The position numbers and the translations under genes were made by a program. The notes beneath the pieces are model-generated. The model was not told where the DNA came from, ran no database searches, and saw nothing but the letters and a program-made list of their open reading frames with translations. Shown piece by piece: positions 25,232-34,734 of a DNA stretch of 64,000 bases. How positions within the stretch are numbered: position 1 is the stretch's first letter; every line of letters starts with the position of its first letter. Source of the DNA: Achromobacter insolitus (lineage in GTDB: Bacteria; Pseudomonadota; Gammaproteobacteria; Burkholderiales; Burkholderiaceae_B); NCBI RefSeq assembly GCF_002209555.1, contig NZ_NJIF01000002.1, forward strand, positions 682,001-746,000. The letters are read 5' to 3'.

Positions 25232-26620
25232 TTACTTTTTCTCGGGCAGGAACCAGTTCATCACCAGGGCGCAGATGCCGCCGGTGGCCACGCCCGACTC
25301 CAGCACGTTCTTCACGGCATGGGGCAGGTGCGACAGGATTTCCGGCACTTGCGACACGCCCAGGCCCAGGGCCAGGGATACGGCGATGATGAGCAGTGCG
25401 CGGCGGTCCAGCTGGATGCCGGCCAGGATATTGATGCCGGACGCAGCCACCGCGCCGAACATGACCATGGCGGCGCCGCCCAGCACGGGCTCGGGCACGG
25501 CTTGCAGGATGCCGGCCACGGCCGGGAACAGGCCCAGCAGGATCAGCATGCCGGCGATCCACACGCCGACGTGGCGGCTGGCGATGCCGGTCAGCTGGAT
25601 CACGCCGTTGTTCTGCGCGAAGACCGAGCTGGGGAAGGTGTTGAAGATGCCGGCCAGGAGCGAGTTCGCGCCGTTGACCAGGACGCCGCCTTTGATGCGC
25701 TGCATCCACAGCGGGCCTTCGACGGGCTGTTTGGAGACCTTGCTGGTGGCGGTGACGTCGCCGATGGCTTCCAGGGACGTGACCAGGTAGATGATCAGCA
25801 TGGGCACGAACAAGGCCCACGAAAAGCCCAGGCCGAAGTGCAGCGGCGTGGGGATCTGGAACAGGGCGGCTTCGCGGGCGCCGGTGAAGTCCAGGCGGCC
25901 CATGTAGGCGGCGGCGATGTAGCCGACGGCCAGGGCCAGCACCAGGGCGGTGCTGCGCACCCACACGATCGGCACGCGGTTCAGCAGGATGATGGTGCCC
26001 AGGACCAGGCCGGACAGGGTCAGGTTCTCGGCGCTGGCGAAGGTGCCGTTGCCCATGGCGTTGTAGCCGCCGCCCATGCTGATGAGGCCGACCTTGATGA
26101 GGGTCAGGCCGATGAGCAGCACGACGATGCCGGTGACCAGCGGGGTGATCAGGCGTTTGACGAAGGGCAGGATGCGGCTGATGCCCATTTCGACGAAGGA
26201 GCCGGCGATGACCACGCCGAAGATCGCGGCCATGACGGTTTCGACCGGCGTGCCTTGCTTGACCATGACCGAGCCGCCGGCGATCAGCGGGCCGACAAAA
26301 TTGAAGCTGGTGCCCTGCACGATGAGCAGGCCGGCGCCCAAGGGGCCGAATCGTTTGCACTGGACGTAGGTGGCGATGCCGGAGATGACCAGCGACATGG
26401 ACACGATGAGGGTGGTGTCGCGGGTGCTCACGTCCAGGGCTTGGCAGATCAGCAGGCCGGGGGTGACGATGGGAACCAGGATGGCCAGCAAGTGCTGCAG
26501 GGCGGCGACGAAGGTGACGAGAGGCGCGGGGCGGTCGTCGGGGCCGTAGACCAGGTCGTGGCTGGGGGCGGCGTCGGACGCGCCGTGGGGGACGGGTTGG
26601 GTCAGGGAGGCGGGTTGCAT
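25232..26620 (-). CDS. NCS2-family xanthine/uracil/urate permease
   Basis: 462 residues, about 14 membrane helices. NCS2 signatures: QHLLAILVPIVTPGLLI in helix 1, ATYVQCKRFGPLGAGLLIVQGTSFNFV, the substrate motif around SLEAIGDVTATSKV (helix 8, with the key Glu), and FPSSVFAQNNGVIQLTGIASR (helix 10). The Gln-Asn-Asn pattern favours xanthine or urate carriers (XanP/XanQ/UacT group) over uracil. Single gene, next to the tRNA-Leu promoter region. A 516-codon frame on the opposite strand is an antisense shadow of this gene. Confidence 0.88.
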   Translation of the reverse strand: MQPASLTQPVPHGASDAAPSHDLVYGPDDRPAPLVTFVAALQHLLAILVPIVTPGLLICQALDVSTRDTTLIVSMSLVISGIATYVQCKRFGPLGAGLLIVQGTSFNFVGPLIAGGSVMVKQGTPVETVMAAIFGVVIAGSFVEMGISRILPFVKRLITPLVTGIVVLLIGLTLIKVGLISMGGGYNAMGNGTFASAENLTLSGLVLGTIILLNRVPIVWVRSTALVLALAVGYIAAAYMGRLDFTGAREAALFQIPTPLHFGLGFSWALFVPMLIIYLVTSLEAIGDVTATSKVSKQPVEGPLWMQRIKGGVLVNGANSLLAGIFNTFPSSVFAQNNGVIQLTGIASRHVGVWIAGMLILLGLFPAVAGILQAVPEPVLGGAAMVMFGAVAASGINILAGIQLDRRALLIIAVSLALGLGVSQVPEILSHLPHAVKNVLESGVATGGICALVMNWFLPEKK

Positions 26621-26791
26621 GGCGGATGGGCCGGCCAGGGGCGGGGAAGGGGAGGAAAGTGCGGGATTTTAGCGGGGAAGGCCCGCCGGCGTCCGGGGCG
26701 GGGCTCTTGGGGTGGCGGGCGGCAGCCAGCTGGTTAGAATCGCTGGACTCCAACAAGGGGCCGGATCACTTTGCCGCCGGTCCGTCACCCC

Positions 26792-28195
26792 ATGTCAAAA
26801 CGCGCCAAATGGGCCGTGATCGCGCTGGTGCTGATCATTGCCGTGCTGCCGATGTGCCTGCTGTTGTGGACGATGGACAGCGACAATTTCGCGGCCGTCG
26901 ATCGCGGACAGTCGTACGGCAACAGCATCTATAAGAACTATCAGGGCGACGTCTACGCTGCCGTTCCCAGCAATGGCTACTACCGCGTGGAGCAGGCCGA
27001 TCCGGCGAGTTTCCAGGCGTTCGATACCGGGGTTTTCGAGGGTCGGCAGGCGGCCCGGGACCGGCGCCACGTGTATTGCGGCAACCGGGTGCTGCCCGAC
27101 ATGGACCCGGCGCGGACGCGCTACCTGGGCAACAGCTATTTCAGCGACGGGGCGGTCACGTATTACTGCGCGCTGCACAGCGTGCTGAACCGGGATCTGG
27201 GCAGGCTGGACGAGGTCTGGCAGCAGTTGCGGTTCCGGGCGGACGCGGGCCCCAAGCCGCAGACCTATCTGTATCCGTACGCGGCCCTGCCGGCCAGTGC
27301 CCAGGCCTACCGGCCGCTGCTGGACCGCGACTTGGCCACGGACGGTTCGCGCGTGTATTACCGGGGCCGCGAAATGCCGCAGGCAAACCCCGCCCTGCTG
27401 CGGCGCGTGCCCGCAGGCCGGGACGGCGATGTGCGGCCCAGCGATGATTTCTTTGCCGACGGGCGCCGTGTCTATTTCCATGAGCAGTTGCTGCCGCTGT
27501 CGGACGATCCCGCGTTGCGCGCATTCATGGTGGGCGACCTGTATCGCCAGCCCTATCTGTACGACGGGCGCGACGGCATGGTGTACGTGGGGGCGCAGGC
27601 CTTTGACGCCGCGCACGCGCCGTACCGCCTGCTGAATGAGCGCGGCCGCCATGTGTATCAGGCGTTGTTCGCCGCCAAGGGCGGCATCTATTTCTACAAC
27701 ACGCAGACGCGCCAGGTGGAGCGCGCGGGCGACGATCCTTTTGCCGCGGGCGGGTACACCGAGCTGTCGCCCTACGTGTACACGGACGGCCGGCAGGTGC
27801 TGTTCCTGCGCGCGCAGGAATCGTGGGCGCGGTCCTCTCGGGGCGGAGGTGGCGGGTTGATTTCCCGTTCCACGCTGATCAACCGGCTGCAAGACGCGCC
27901 GGACGGGGAATGGAAAAAGCTGGGCGTCGTGTATCACGACTTCGGCACGGTCTGGCAGAAGGGCGAGGCGCTCTACTACCTGGACGAGCTGGGCCCCACA
28001 CAACTCGTTTTCAACCCCATCTATCGGATTCTGGACCGCTCGGCGGCGGATTTCCTGCTGCGCTCGCAAGAGACCCGGCAGATCACCGCGGCTGATATCC
28101 GCAAGCTGATCCGGGATGGCAAGCTTGCCGTGCCGCAGCACGAAACCGTGCTGGAGGCCAAGACGCGCTACCGCAAGATCTTCTCGATCTTTTGA
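26792..28195 (+). CDS. DKNYY-family protein, membrane-anchored
   Basis: 467 residues from ATG 26792; the frame opens 21 bp earlier but the helix then lies too deep. An N-terminal anchor (KWAVIALVLIIAVLPMCLLLW) precedes a periplasmic region built from repeated short units of the form D-x-R-x-V-Y-Y/F: DRRHVYCGNRVL, DGSRVYYRGREM, DGRRVYFHEQLL, ERGRHVYQALF, TDGRQVLFLRAQ. This repeat is typical of DKNYY proteins, whose function is unknown. A glycine-rich loop (SSRGGGGGLISR) lies about residue 350. Single gene upstream of htpG. Confidence 0.75.
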   Translation: MSKRAKWAVIALVLIIAVLPMCLLLWTMDSDNFAAVDRGQSYGNSIYKNYQGDVYAAVPSNGYYRVEQADPASFQAFDTGVFEGRQAARDRRHVYCGNRVLPDMDPARTRYLGNSYFSDGAVTYYCALHSVLNRDLGRLDEVWQQLRFRADAGPKPQTYLYPYAALPASAQAYRPLLDRDLATDGSRVYYRGREMPQANPALLRRVPAGRDGDVRPSDDFFADGRRVYFHEQLLPLSDDPALRAFMVGDLYRQPYLYDGRDGMVYVGAQAFDAAHAPYRLLNERGRHVYQALFAAKGGIYFYNTQTRQVERAGDDPFAAGGYTELSPYVYTDGRQVLFLRAQESWARSSRGGGGGLISRSTLINRLQDAPDGEWKKLGVVYHDFGTVWQKGEALYYLDELGPTQLVFNPIYRILDRSAADFLLRSQETRQITAADIRKLIRDGKLAVPQHETVLEAKTRYRKIFSIF

Positions 28196-28217
28196 ACGGG
28201 GCGGATATTCGCCCGCT

Positions 28218-28245
28218 CTTGAAAGTGCGCGATTGGCCCCCACAT
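28218..28245 (+). promoter_or_regulatory. Heat-shock (sigma-32) promoter of htpG
   Basis: CTTGAAA (28218-28224), a 13-bp spacer and CCCCACAT (28238-28245), one base from the sigma-32 consensus -10 (CCCCATnT). It lies 85 bp before the htpG ATG. Confidence 0.85.
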
Positions 28246-28329
28246 CAGTAGGGTTTCCCGGCGTCCGCGCGGGCAGAATGCCCCGGCCGCCAATAACCGT
28301 CCCTAATTTTTACCTAGCCACGTAGAACT

Positions 28330-30228
28330 ATGAGCCAAACCGCCACGTCTTCCACGTCCGAAACCCTGGGATTCCAGGCAGAGGTGAAGCAACTGCTGCA
28401 CCTGATGATCCATTCGCTGTACAGCAACAAGGAAATTTTCCTGCGCGAGCTGGTGTCGAACGCATCGGACGCTTGCGACAAGCTGCGCTTCGAGGCCATC
28501 GACCAGCCCGAACTGCTGGAAGGCAATGGCGAGCTGGCCATCACCGTCAGCTACGACAAGGCCGCCCGCACCATCACCATCTCCGACAACGGCATCGGCC
28601 TGTCGCGTGAAGAGGCCGTGGCCAATCTGGGCACCATTGCGCGTTCCGGCACGCGGGAATTCTTCTCGCAACTGACCGGCGACAAGCAGAAGGACGCGCA
28701 ACTGATCGGCCAGTTCGGCGTGGGCTTCTATTCGTCCTTCATCGTGGCCGACAAGGTCACCGTGGTCAGCCGCCGCGCCGGCGCGACGGACGCGATCCAG
28801 TGGGAATCGGACGGCCAGGGCGAATTCACCATTGCCGCGGCCGAGAAGGCCACGCGCGGCACGGACGTCACGCTGCACCTGCGCGCCGACGAAGACGAAT
28901 TGCTTAACGGCTGGAAGCTGCGCGAGATCCTGCGCCGCTACTCGGATCACATCTCCCTGCCCATCCGCATGGCCAAGGAAGAGTGGGATCAGGAAAAGGG
29001 CGAACAGGTCAAGACCGACGAACTGGAAACGGTGAACCAGGCCAATGCGCTGTGGGCGCGCAACAAGGCCGACGTGTCCGAGGAGCAGTACCGCGAGTTC
29101 TACAAGACGGTGTCGCATGACTACGACGACCCGCTGGCCTGGACCCACAACCGCGTCGAAGGCCGCAGCGAATACACCCAGCTGCTGTACGTGCCCAAGC
29201 ACGCGCCCATGGACCTCTGGGACCGCGACGGCCGCCGCGGCGTGAAGCTTTACGTCAAGCGCGTCTTCATCATGGACGACGCGGACCAGCTCCTGCCCTC
29301 GTACCTGCGCTTCGTGCGCGGCGTGATCGACTCGGCCGACCTGCCCTTGAACGTGTCGCGCGAGATCCTGCAGGAAAGCCGCGACGTGCGCGCCATCCGC
29401 GAAGGCTCGGCCAAGCGCATCCTGTCGCTGCTGGAGGACCTGGCTGAAAACCGCAAGGACGACTACGCCACGTTCTGGTCCGAGTTCGGCCAGGTGCTGA
29501 AGGAAGGCGCCGGCGAAGACCACGCCAACCTGGAGCGTATCGCCAAGCTGATGCGCTTTGCGTCGACCCATACGGGCGATCAGGCTCAGACGGTGTCCTT
29601 CGCCGACTACGTGTCGCGCATGAAGGAAGGCCAGGACAAGATCTACTACGTCACGGCGGATACGTTTGCCGCGGCCAGCAACAGCCCGCATCTGGAAATC
29701 TTCCGCAAGAAGGGCATTGAAGTCCTGCTGCTGTCGGACCGCGTGGACGAATGGATGCTCTCCTACCTGCGCGAATTCGACGGCAAGTCGCTGGTGTCGG
29801 TGGCCAAGGGCGGCCTGGATCTGGCCGAGCTGGCCGACGAAGAAGAAAAGAAGCACCAGGCCGAAGTGGCCGAGGACTTCAAGCCGCTGGTCGAGCGCCT
29901 GCAGAAGACGCTGGAAGATCAGGTCAAGGAAGTGCGCGTGACCTTGCGCCTGGTGGATTCGCCGGCTTGCGTGGTGGTGGGCCAGAACGAACTCAGCCCG
30001 CATCTGCTGCGCATGCTCAAGGCCGCCGGCCAGGAAGCGCCCAACGTCAAGCCGGTGCTGGAAATCAACCCCGAGCATCCGCTGCTGGCGCGTATCCGCG
30101 CGGCTGAAGACGGCGAGTTCGACCAGTGGGCCCGCCTGCTGCTGGATCAGGCGCTGCTGGCCGAAGGCGCGCAGATCGCCGACCCGGCTGCCTTCGTGAA
30201 GCGGCTGAACGCGCTGCTGCTGAAGTAA
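28330..30228 (+). CDS. htpG: Chaperone protein HtpG (Hsp90)
   Basis: 632 residues, the standard length. The N-terminal GHKL ATPase domain shows [17 protein letters not shown] (about 36-52), [14 protein letters not shown] (about 80-93) and [16 protein letters not shown] (about 131-146). The middle domain carries the conserved [15 protein letters not shown] and [15 protein letters not shown]. The C-terminal dimerisation domain is present but, as in bacteria, there is no MEEVD tail. It assists late folding of client proteins in the cytoplasm. The sigma-32-type promoter upstream and a strong terminator downstream make it a single heat-shock gene. Confidence 0.97.
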   Translation: MSQTATSSTSETLGFQAEVKQLLHLMIHSLYSNKEIFLRELVSNASDACDKLRFEAIDQPELLEGNGELAITVSYDKAARTITISDNGIGLSREEAVANLGTIARSGTREFFSQLTGDKQKDAQLIGQFGVGFYSSFIVADKVTVVSRRAGATDAIQWESDGQGEFTIAAAEKATRGTDVTLHLRADEDELLNGWKLREILRRYSDHISLPIRMAKEEWDQEKGEQVKTDELETVNQANALWARNKADVSEEQYREFYKTVSHDYDDPLAWTHNRVEGRSEYTQLLYVPKHAPMDLWDRDGRRGVKLYVKRVFIMDDADQLLPSYLRFVRGVIDSADLPLNVSREILQESRDVRAIREGSAKRILSLLEDLAENRKDDYATFWSEFGQVLKEGAGEDHANLERIAKLMRFASTHTGDQAQTVSFADYVSRMKEGQDKIYYVTADTFAAASNSPHLEIFRKKGIEVLLLSDRVDEWMLSYLREFDGKSLVSVAKGGLDLAELADEEEKKHQAEVAEDFKPLVERLQKTLEDQVKEVRVTLRLVDSPACVVVGQNELSPHLLRMLKAAGQEAPNVKPVLEINPEHPLLARIRAAEDGEFDQWARLLLDQALLAEGAQIADPAAFVKRLNALLLK

Positions 30229-30253
30229 GCCCGACGCGGGTAGGAAGAAGAAA

Positions 30254-30277
30254 AGGCGCTCCAGAGCGCCTTTTTTT
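30254..30277 (+). terminator. Intrinsic terminator after htpG
   Basis: Stem AGGCGCT (30254-30260) with AGCGCCT (30264-30270), loop of three, followed by seven T. 26 bp after the htpG stop. Confidence 0.9.
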
Positions 30278-30389
30278 CGTCTGGCGATGGGCGTTCGGCA
30301 CAGTTTCCCAAGCGCTCTGTCCGGGCAGGCCTTGGCCGGTGGATCAATACGAATACCCAAACGCTCGCGATACGTTGGGGCTGGCAGCC

Positions 30390-32504
30390 TTAGGCGTCGG
30401 CCCGTATCACCACCGCATCCAACGCCACCACTCCCTGTCCTTCGGGCAGCGCCAGCAAGGGATTGATTTCCACCGAGCTGAAGTCTGCCCGCCGGGCATG
30501 GGCAAAGCGGGACAGCGCCGCCAATGCCTCGGCCAGCGCGCCGATGTCGCACGGGGGCGCGCCGCGCGCGCCTTGCAGCAGCGCATAGCCCTTGATTTCG
30601 CGGATCATTGCCAGGGCGTCGTCGCGGCCGAAGGGCGCAAGGCGGAAGCTCACGTCCTTGAGCACCTCGACGAATACTCCTCCCAACCCGAACATCACCA
30701 CCGGTCCGAATACCGGATCGCAATGCACGCCGGCGATGCATTCCACGCCCTTGGGCGCCATGGGCGCCACGAGGACACCGTCGATGCGGGCGTCGGGCCG
30801 GTGCTGGCGCACCGCGGCCAGGATGTCGGCGTAGGCGCTGCGCAGGGCGTCATCGCCCTGCACGTTGAGCTTCACGCCGCCTACGTCGCTCTTGTGCGTG
30901 ATGTCGGGCGAAACCACTTTAAGCACGCAGGCAGCGCCCAGGCTGGCGGCGGCTCGTACTGCAGCGTCGGCGTCGCCGGCCAGTACGCAGGGAGACGCGG
31001 GCAGGCCGGCCTGGCGCAACAGTTCCATGGCCTGGACTTCGTTGTAGGCGTCCAGCAGCGGCAGGGCGCCCGCGTCCGCTGTTGCGGGGCTCGCTTCAAC
31101 CACGCCGGGGGCCGGGCCTGAACCCAGGCCTGCCACCGCGCCTATCGTGCGGATGGCGGCGCTGGGGTCGGGGAACACCAGGCACCCCAGACGTTCCAGT
31201 TCGCGGCGGCGCGCGGGCGGGAACAATGCGCTGATCGCCAGCGGCACGCCGGGATGGCGGGCCTGCATCTGCCGCGCAAAGGCTTCGAAAGTGGGCCACA
31301 AGGCTTCGGACGATCCCGCAGCGGCCAGGAAGACCGCCAGGGCGTCGTAGCGGCCGTCTGCCAGCATGTCGTCGGCGGTGGCCAGCAGCAGCCCGGGTTC
31401 GGACACGGCCTGTCCGGTGACGTCGACCGGGTTGCGGCCGCTGGCGAAGGGCACGCGTTGCAGCAACCTGGCCTGGGCGTCGGCAGCGGGCTCGGGCAGC
31501 GCCAGTCCGGTGTCGGCGGCCTCGTCGGCCATCAGCGCGCCCACGCCGCCCGAGATGGTGAAGATCCCCAGTCGCCGGCCCTGTGGCGGCCGCTTCCATG
31601 TGTCCAGCGCGTAGCCCAGGTTGAAGAATTCCTCGATGGTGCGCGCGCGCAGGGCGCCGTACTGGCGGAAGAGCGCGTCGTACACGGCGTCGTCGCCGGC
31701 CAGCGCGGCGGTGTGCGAGGCTGCTGCCTGCGCGCCGGCCTGGGTGCGGCCGATCTTGGTGACGACCACGGGCTTGTCCGCGTTGCGCGCCGCCGCCAGG
31801 GCACGGCGCAACTTGGCGCCATCGCGGCAGCCTTCCATATAGGCCATGATGACGCGGGTATCGGTATCGCGTGCCAGCCATTCAATGCAGTCGGCGACGT
31901 CGATGTCGGCCTCGTTGCCGGTGCTGATCCAGTGCGACAGGCCCAGGCCGCGCTCGCGTGCCATGCTGTAGGCATAGGCGCCGAACGCGCCGCTCTGGGA
32001 CACCATGCCGATGCCGCCGGGTGCAACCACGCCGTTGGCGGGAGCGGGCGAGAAGGTGGCGTAGACGTTGCGCCGCACATTCATGAAGCCCAGGCAGTTC
32101 GGGCCCAGCAGCCGTATGCCGCGTTCGCGCGCGATGGCGCAAAGCCGCTCCTGCTGCGCGGCGCCGTCCGAGCCGGTCTCGGAGAAGCCGGACGTGAACA
32201 CCACGGCCGCGCCGACTTGCCCCGGCCGGGCGCGTTCCAGCGCTTGCGCGGCGTGCGCGGCAGGCACGGCCAGGATGGCCAGGTCCACTGCATCGTCCAG
32301 CGCGTCCAGGCCCGGCAGGGCCGGCAGGCCGGCGATGATGTCCGCGCGCGGGTTGACCGGAATGATGCGGCCGCTGTAGCCATGCTGTAGCAGCAAGGTG
32401 ATGGGCATCGCGCCGATCTTGCCCGGTGTAGCAGAGGCACCCACGATGGCGATGCCTTGCGGGTCGAAGAGGCGGGACAACGAAGGATCAGGAAGCTGAG
32501 TCAT
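30390..32504 (-). CDS. ADP-forming acyl-CoA synthetase (fused alpha-beta, ATP-grasp)
   Basis: 704 residues from the ATG at 32504; the frame stays open far upstream, through the next gene, but that is not coding. Domains in order: CoA-binding Rossmann fold (about 12-135, FDPQGIAIVGASATPGK), succinyl-CoA ligase-like (about 150-460) with the phospho-histidine motif SHTAAL (H264), and an ATP-grasp domain (about 480-704, ACVLKVVSPDITHKSDVGGVKLNV, SSVEINPLL). It interconverts acyl-CoA plus ADP and acid plus ATP. Last gene of a five-gene operon with two acyl-CoA dehydrogenases, so it probably activates or releases the pathway acid. The exact substrate is unknown. Confidence 0.85.
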   Translation of the reverse strand: MTQLPDPSLSRLFDPQGIAIVGASATPGKIGAMPITLLLQHGYSGRIIPVNPRADIIAGLPALPGLDALDDAVDLAILAVPAAHAAQALERARPGQVGAAVVFTSGFSETGSDGAAQQERLCAIARERGIRLLGPNCLGFMNVRRNVYATFSPAPANGVVAPGGIGMVSQSGAFGAYAYSMARERGLGLSHWISTGNEADIDVADCIEWLARDTDTRVIMAYMEGCRDGAKLRRALAAARNADKPVVVTKIGRTQAGAQAAASHTAALAGDDAVYDALFRQYGALRARTIEEFFNLGYALDTWKRPPQGRRLGIFTISGGVGALMADEAADTGLALPEPAADAQARLLQRVPFASGRNPVDVTGQAVSEPGLLLATADDMLADGRYDALAVFLAAAGSSEALWPTFEAFARQMQARHPGVPLAISALFPPARRRELERLGCLVFPDPSAAIRTIGAVAGLGSGPAPGVVEASPATADAGALPLLDAYNEVQAMELLRQAGLPASPCVLAGDADAAVRAAASLGAACVLKVVSPDITHKSDVGGVKLNVQGDDALRSAYADILAAVRQHRPDARIDGVLVAPMAPKGVECIAGVHCDPVFGPVVMFGLGGVFVEVLKDVSFRLAPFGRDDALAMIREIKGYALLQGARGAPPCDIGALAEALAALSRFAHARRADFSSVEINPLLALPEGQGVVALDAVVIRADA

Positions 32505-32521
32505 GGTGTGGCAGGGATCAA

Positions 32522-33517
32522 TCAAGAGAAGCGCACGACGCTGCGGCCGGTGCTGCCGCGTTCGAGCATGGCGGCCAGCGCCTGCGGCAGTTCGCGGGGT
32601 TCGATGACGCGGGCGATCAGGTCCAGGCGCGAGGGACGGTATTCGGTGGCAAGCTTGTTCCACACCTGGCGCCGCAGCGGCATGGGACTGTTGGCGTTGA
32701 TGCCCAGCAGCTTTACGCCGCGCAAGATAAAGGGAATGACCGAGGTCGGCAGTTCCGCGCCGCCCGCATTGCCGAAGGAAGCGGCCACGCCATCCGGCTT
32801 CAGGCTGGCGAGCGCGTGGGCCAGCAGATGGCCGCCCACGGAGTCCACCACGCCGGCCCAGCGCGCGCTCAGCAGCGGCTTGATCCCGGCCGCCAGATCG
32901 GGCGGGGCGATCACCTCCTGCGCGCCCAGGGCACGCAGATAGTTTTGCGCATCCGGCTTGCCGGACATGGCGCAGACGCGATAGCCGCGCTGGCTGAGGA
33001 TGTCGATGGCGATGCCGGCAACGCCGCCGGTGGCGCCGGTGACCAGTACCTCGCCTTGCGCGGGCGTCAGCCCGCAATGCTCCATCCAGTGCAAGGACAG
33101 CGCGGCCGTGTAACCGGCCGCGCCCAGCACGGCGGCGTCGCGCAGCCCGATGCCGGCGGGCAGCGGCAGCGCCCAGTCATGCCGCACCCGCGCATATTCG
33201 GCATAGCCGCCGTCGCAGTCCACGCCGATGCCAAACCCGTGAACGACGACCTCTTGGCCGGGCGCGAGCGACGGATCGGCCGAACGCACCACCGTGCCCG
33301 ACAGGTCGATGCCGCCAATGCGCGGATACTCGCGGATGATGCCGCCGCGCCCGGCCTGCGCCAGCGCGTCCTTGTAGTTCAGGCCCGCATAGGCGACCTT
33401 GATGAGCGTGTCGCCCGCGGACAGCTGGTCCGGCGTCAAGGTGTCGTAACGGCCTTGCGGCGGTTCACCAGCCGCGCCTGCGTGCAGTCGGTAGGCCTGG
33501 AATTCGGGATTCTCCAT
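32522..33517 (-). CDS. MDR-family quinone oxidoreductase, AcuI/YhdH-like acrylyl-CoA reductase
   Basis: 331 residues. A medium-chain dehydrogenase without structural zinc: N-terminal GroES-like domain (AYAGLNYKDALAQAG, GIDLSGTVV), then the NADPH-binding Rossmann fold (VLVTGATGGVAGIAIDILSQRG, about 150-172) and the family ending GSTGRSVVRFS. In AcuI enzymes it reduces acrylyl-CoA to propionyl-CoA with NADPH. The YhdH/AcuI assignment fits NYKD and the C-terminal GRxVV motif. Located 17 bp before the synthetase gene and 18 bp after the acyl-CoA dehydrogenase, in one operon. Confidence 0.82.
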   Translation of the reverse strand: MENPEFQAYRLHAGAAGEPPQGRYDTLTPDQLSAGDTLIKVAYAGLNYKDALAQAGRGGIIREYPRIGGIDLSGTVVRSADPSLAPGQEVVVHGFGIGVDCDGGYAEYARVRHDWALPLPAGIGLRDAAVLGAAGYTAALSLHWMEHCGLTPAQGEVLVTGATGGVAGIAIDILSQRGYRVCAMSGKPDAQNYLRALGAQEVIAPPDLAAGIKPLLSARWAGVVDSVGGHLLAHALASLKPDGVAASFGNAGGAELPTSVIPFILRGVKLLGINANSPMPLRRQVWNKLATEYRPSRLDLIARVIEPRELPQALAAMLERGSTGRSVVRFS

Positions 33518-33535
33518 GCTTGTCTCCGTTGAGGC

Positions 33536-34705
33536 TCAGGCTTGCGCCAGCAGCCGGCGCGCCAGCGTGGCGCGGTGCAGTTCGTTGGCGCCGTCGTAAA
33601 TGCGGAAGGGGCGCATTTCCTGCCAGACCATGGCGACGGGCGTGTCGTCGGACAGGCCCGACGCGCCCATCATCTGGACGGCGCGGTCGGCCACGCGGTT
33701 CACGGCTTCGGACACGAAGACCTTGGCCATGGCGCTGTGTTGCTTCACCGACAGGCCCGCGTCCATGCGGTCGGCGCAGTCCAGCGTCATCAGGCGGGCG
33801 GCGTGCAGGTCGATGTGCGAGTCCGCGACCATGGCCTGGATCTGCTGCAGGTCCGCCAGACGGGAACCGAAGGACTCGCGCTGCATGACATAGGCTTGCG
33901 CGGTTTCCAGCGCGCGCCGCGCGCGGCCGATATAGCGCATGCAATGGGACAGGCGGGCTGGCTCCAGCCGCAATTGCGCATACTCCAGGCCGCGGCCAGG
34001 TTCGCCCAGCACGGCCTCGTCGCCGACCTCGCAGTCCTGCAGCAGGATCTCGGCGTGGCCGCCGATCTGGTAGCCCGTCACCATGCCGATGTCGCGCATG
34101 ACCCGGTAGCCCGGGGTGTCGGCGGGCACCAGGAACAGCGTGGCGCCGGTATCGGTGCGCGCCAGAACCAGCGCGAAATCCGCGCCCACGCCGCCGCTGA
34201 TGAACTGTTTGTGTCCGTTCAACACCCAGCGCGCGCCACGCCGTTCCGCATGGGTGCGCAGCATGGACGGATCGGACCCGGCGCCGGGAGCAGGCTCGGT
34301 CATGGCAAAGCAGGCGCGCCGTTCGCCGCGCACCAGTGGCCCAAGATAGCGCTCCAGCTGGGCGGGGGTGCCCAGGCGCAGCAACGTCAGCATGTTGGGT
34401 TGGTCGGGCGCGGCGCAGTTCAGGGCGGCAGGCCCCAGGAAGCTGCGCCCCGCTTCTTCCAGTACCTGGGCCAGGTCGCGCCAGCCCAGGCCCAAGCCGC
34501 CCCATTCCCTGGGCAGCTGCGGCGCATACAGGCCGGCCTCGCGGGCCTGGACGCGCAGGCGGGCAACGCAATGGTCCAGCGCGGCGACGTCGCGGGCGAT
34601 GGCGGCAGACTCGGCGGGCATGGCCACCTCTTCCACGAAGCGCCGCACACGCGCGCACAGGTCTTGCAGGGCGTCGCCGCCGTTGAGTTCTTGCTTGGAC
34701 TGCAT
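33536..34705 (-). CDS. Acyl-CoA dehydrogenase (second copy in operon)
   Basis: 389 residues. FAD enzyme of the acyl-CoA dehydrogenase fold: middle-domain signature CFAMTEPAPGAGSDPSMLRT (about 133-152), KQFISGGVGADFALV, and C-terminal domain with QRESFGSRLADLQ and VQMMGASGLSDDTPVA. The usual catalytic Glu region near the C-terminus reads RIYDGANELHRATLARRLL, as in the isovaleryl/caiA-like members. Oxidises an acyl-CoA to the 2-enoyl-CoA. It differs strongly from the copy at 35821-36987, so the two may act on different chain types. Operon member. Confidence 0.87.
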   Translation of the reverse strand: MQSKQELNGGDALQDLCARVRRFVEEVAMPAESAAIARDVAALDHCVARLRVQAREAGLYAPQLPREWGGLGLGWRDLAQVLEEAGRSFLGPAALNCAAPDQPNMLTLLRLGTPAQLERYLGPLVRGERRACFAMTEPAPGAGSDPSMLRTHAERRGARWVLNGHKQFISGGVGADFALVLARTDTGATLFLVPADTPGYRVMRDIGMVTGYQIGGHAEILLQDCEVGDEAVLGEPGRGLEYAQLRLEPARLSHCMRYIGRARRALETAQAYVMQRESFGSRLADLQQIQAMVADSHIDLHAARLMTLDCADRMDAGLSVKQHSAMAKVFVSEAVNRVADRAVQMMGASGLSDDTPVAMVWQEMRPFRIYDGANELHRATLARRLLAQA

Positions 34706-34734
34706 GGCTTATTCCTCGATTCCCTGCAATGGGC

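Noticed and set aside
25187-26737. 516-codon plus-strand frame
   Set aside because: Exactly antisense to the NCS2 permease gene; composition is extremely rich in Gly, Asp, Gln and Ala, with no domain. It is a high-GC shadow frame.
28303-30741. 812-codon minus-strand frame across htpG
   Set aside because: Antisense to htpG and runs through its terminator; no start site or family.
32505-33077. Upstream extension of the ADP-forming synthetase frame
   Set aside because: The added 191 codons lie over the AcuI-like gene in another frame and have no homology-like pattern; the fold begins just after ATG 32504.
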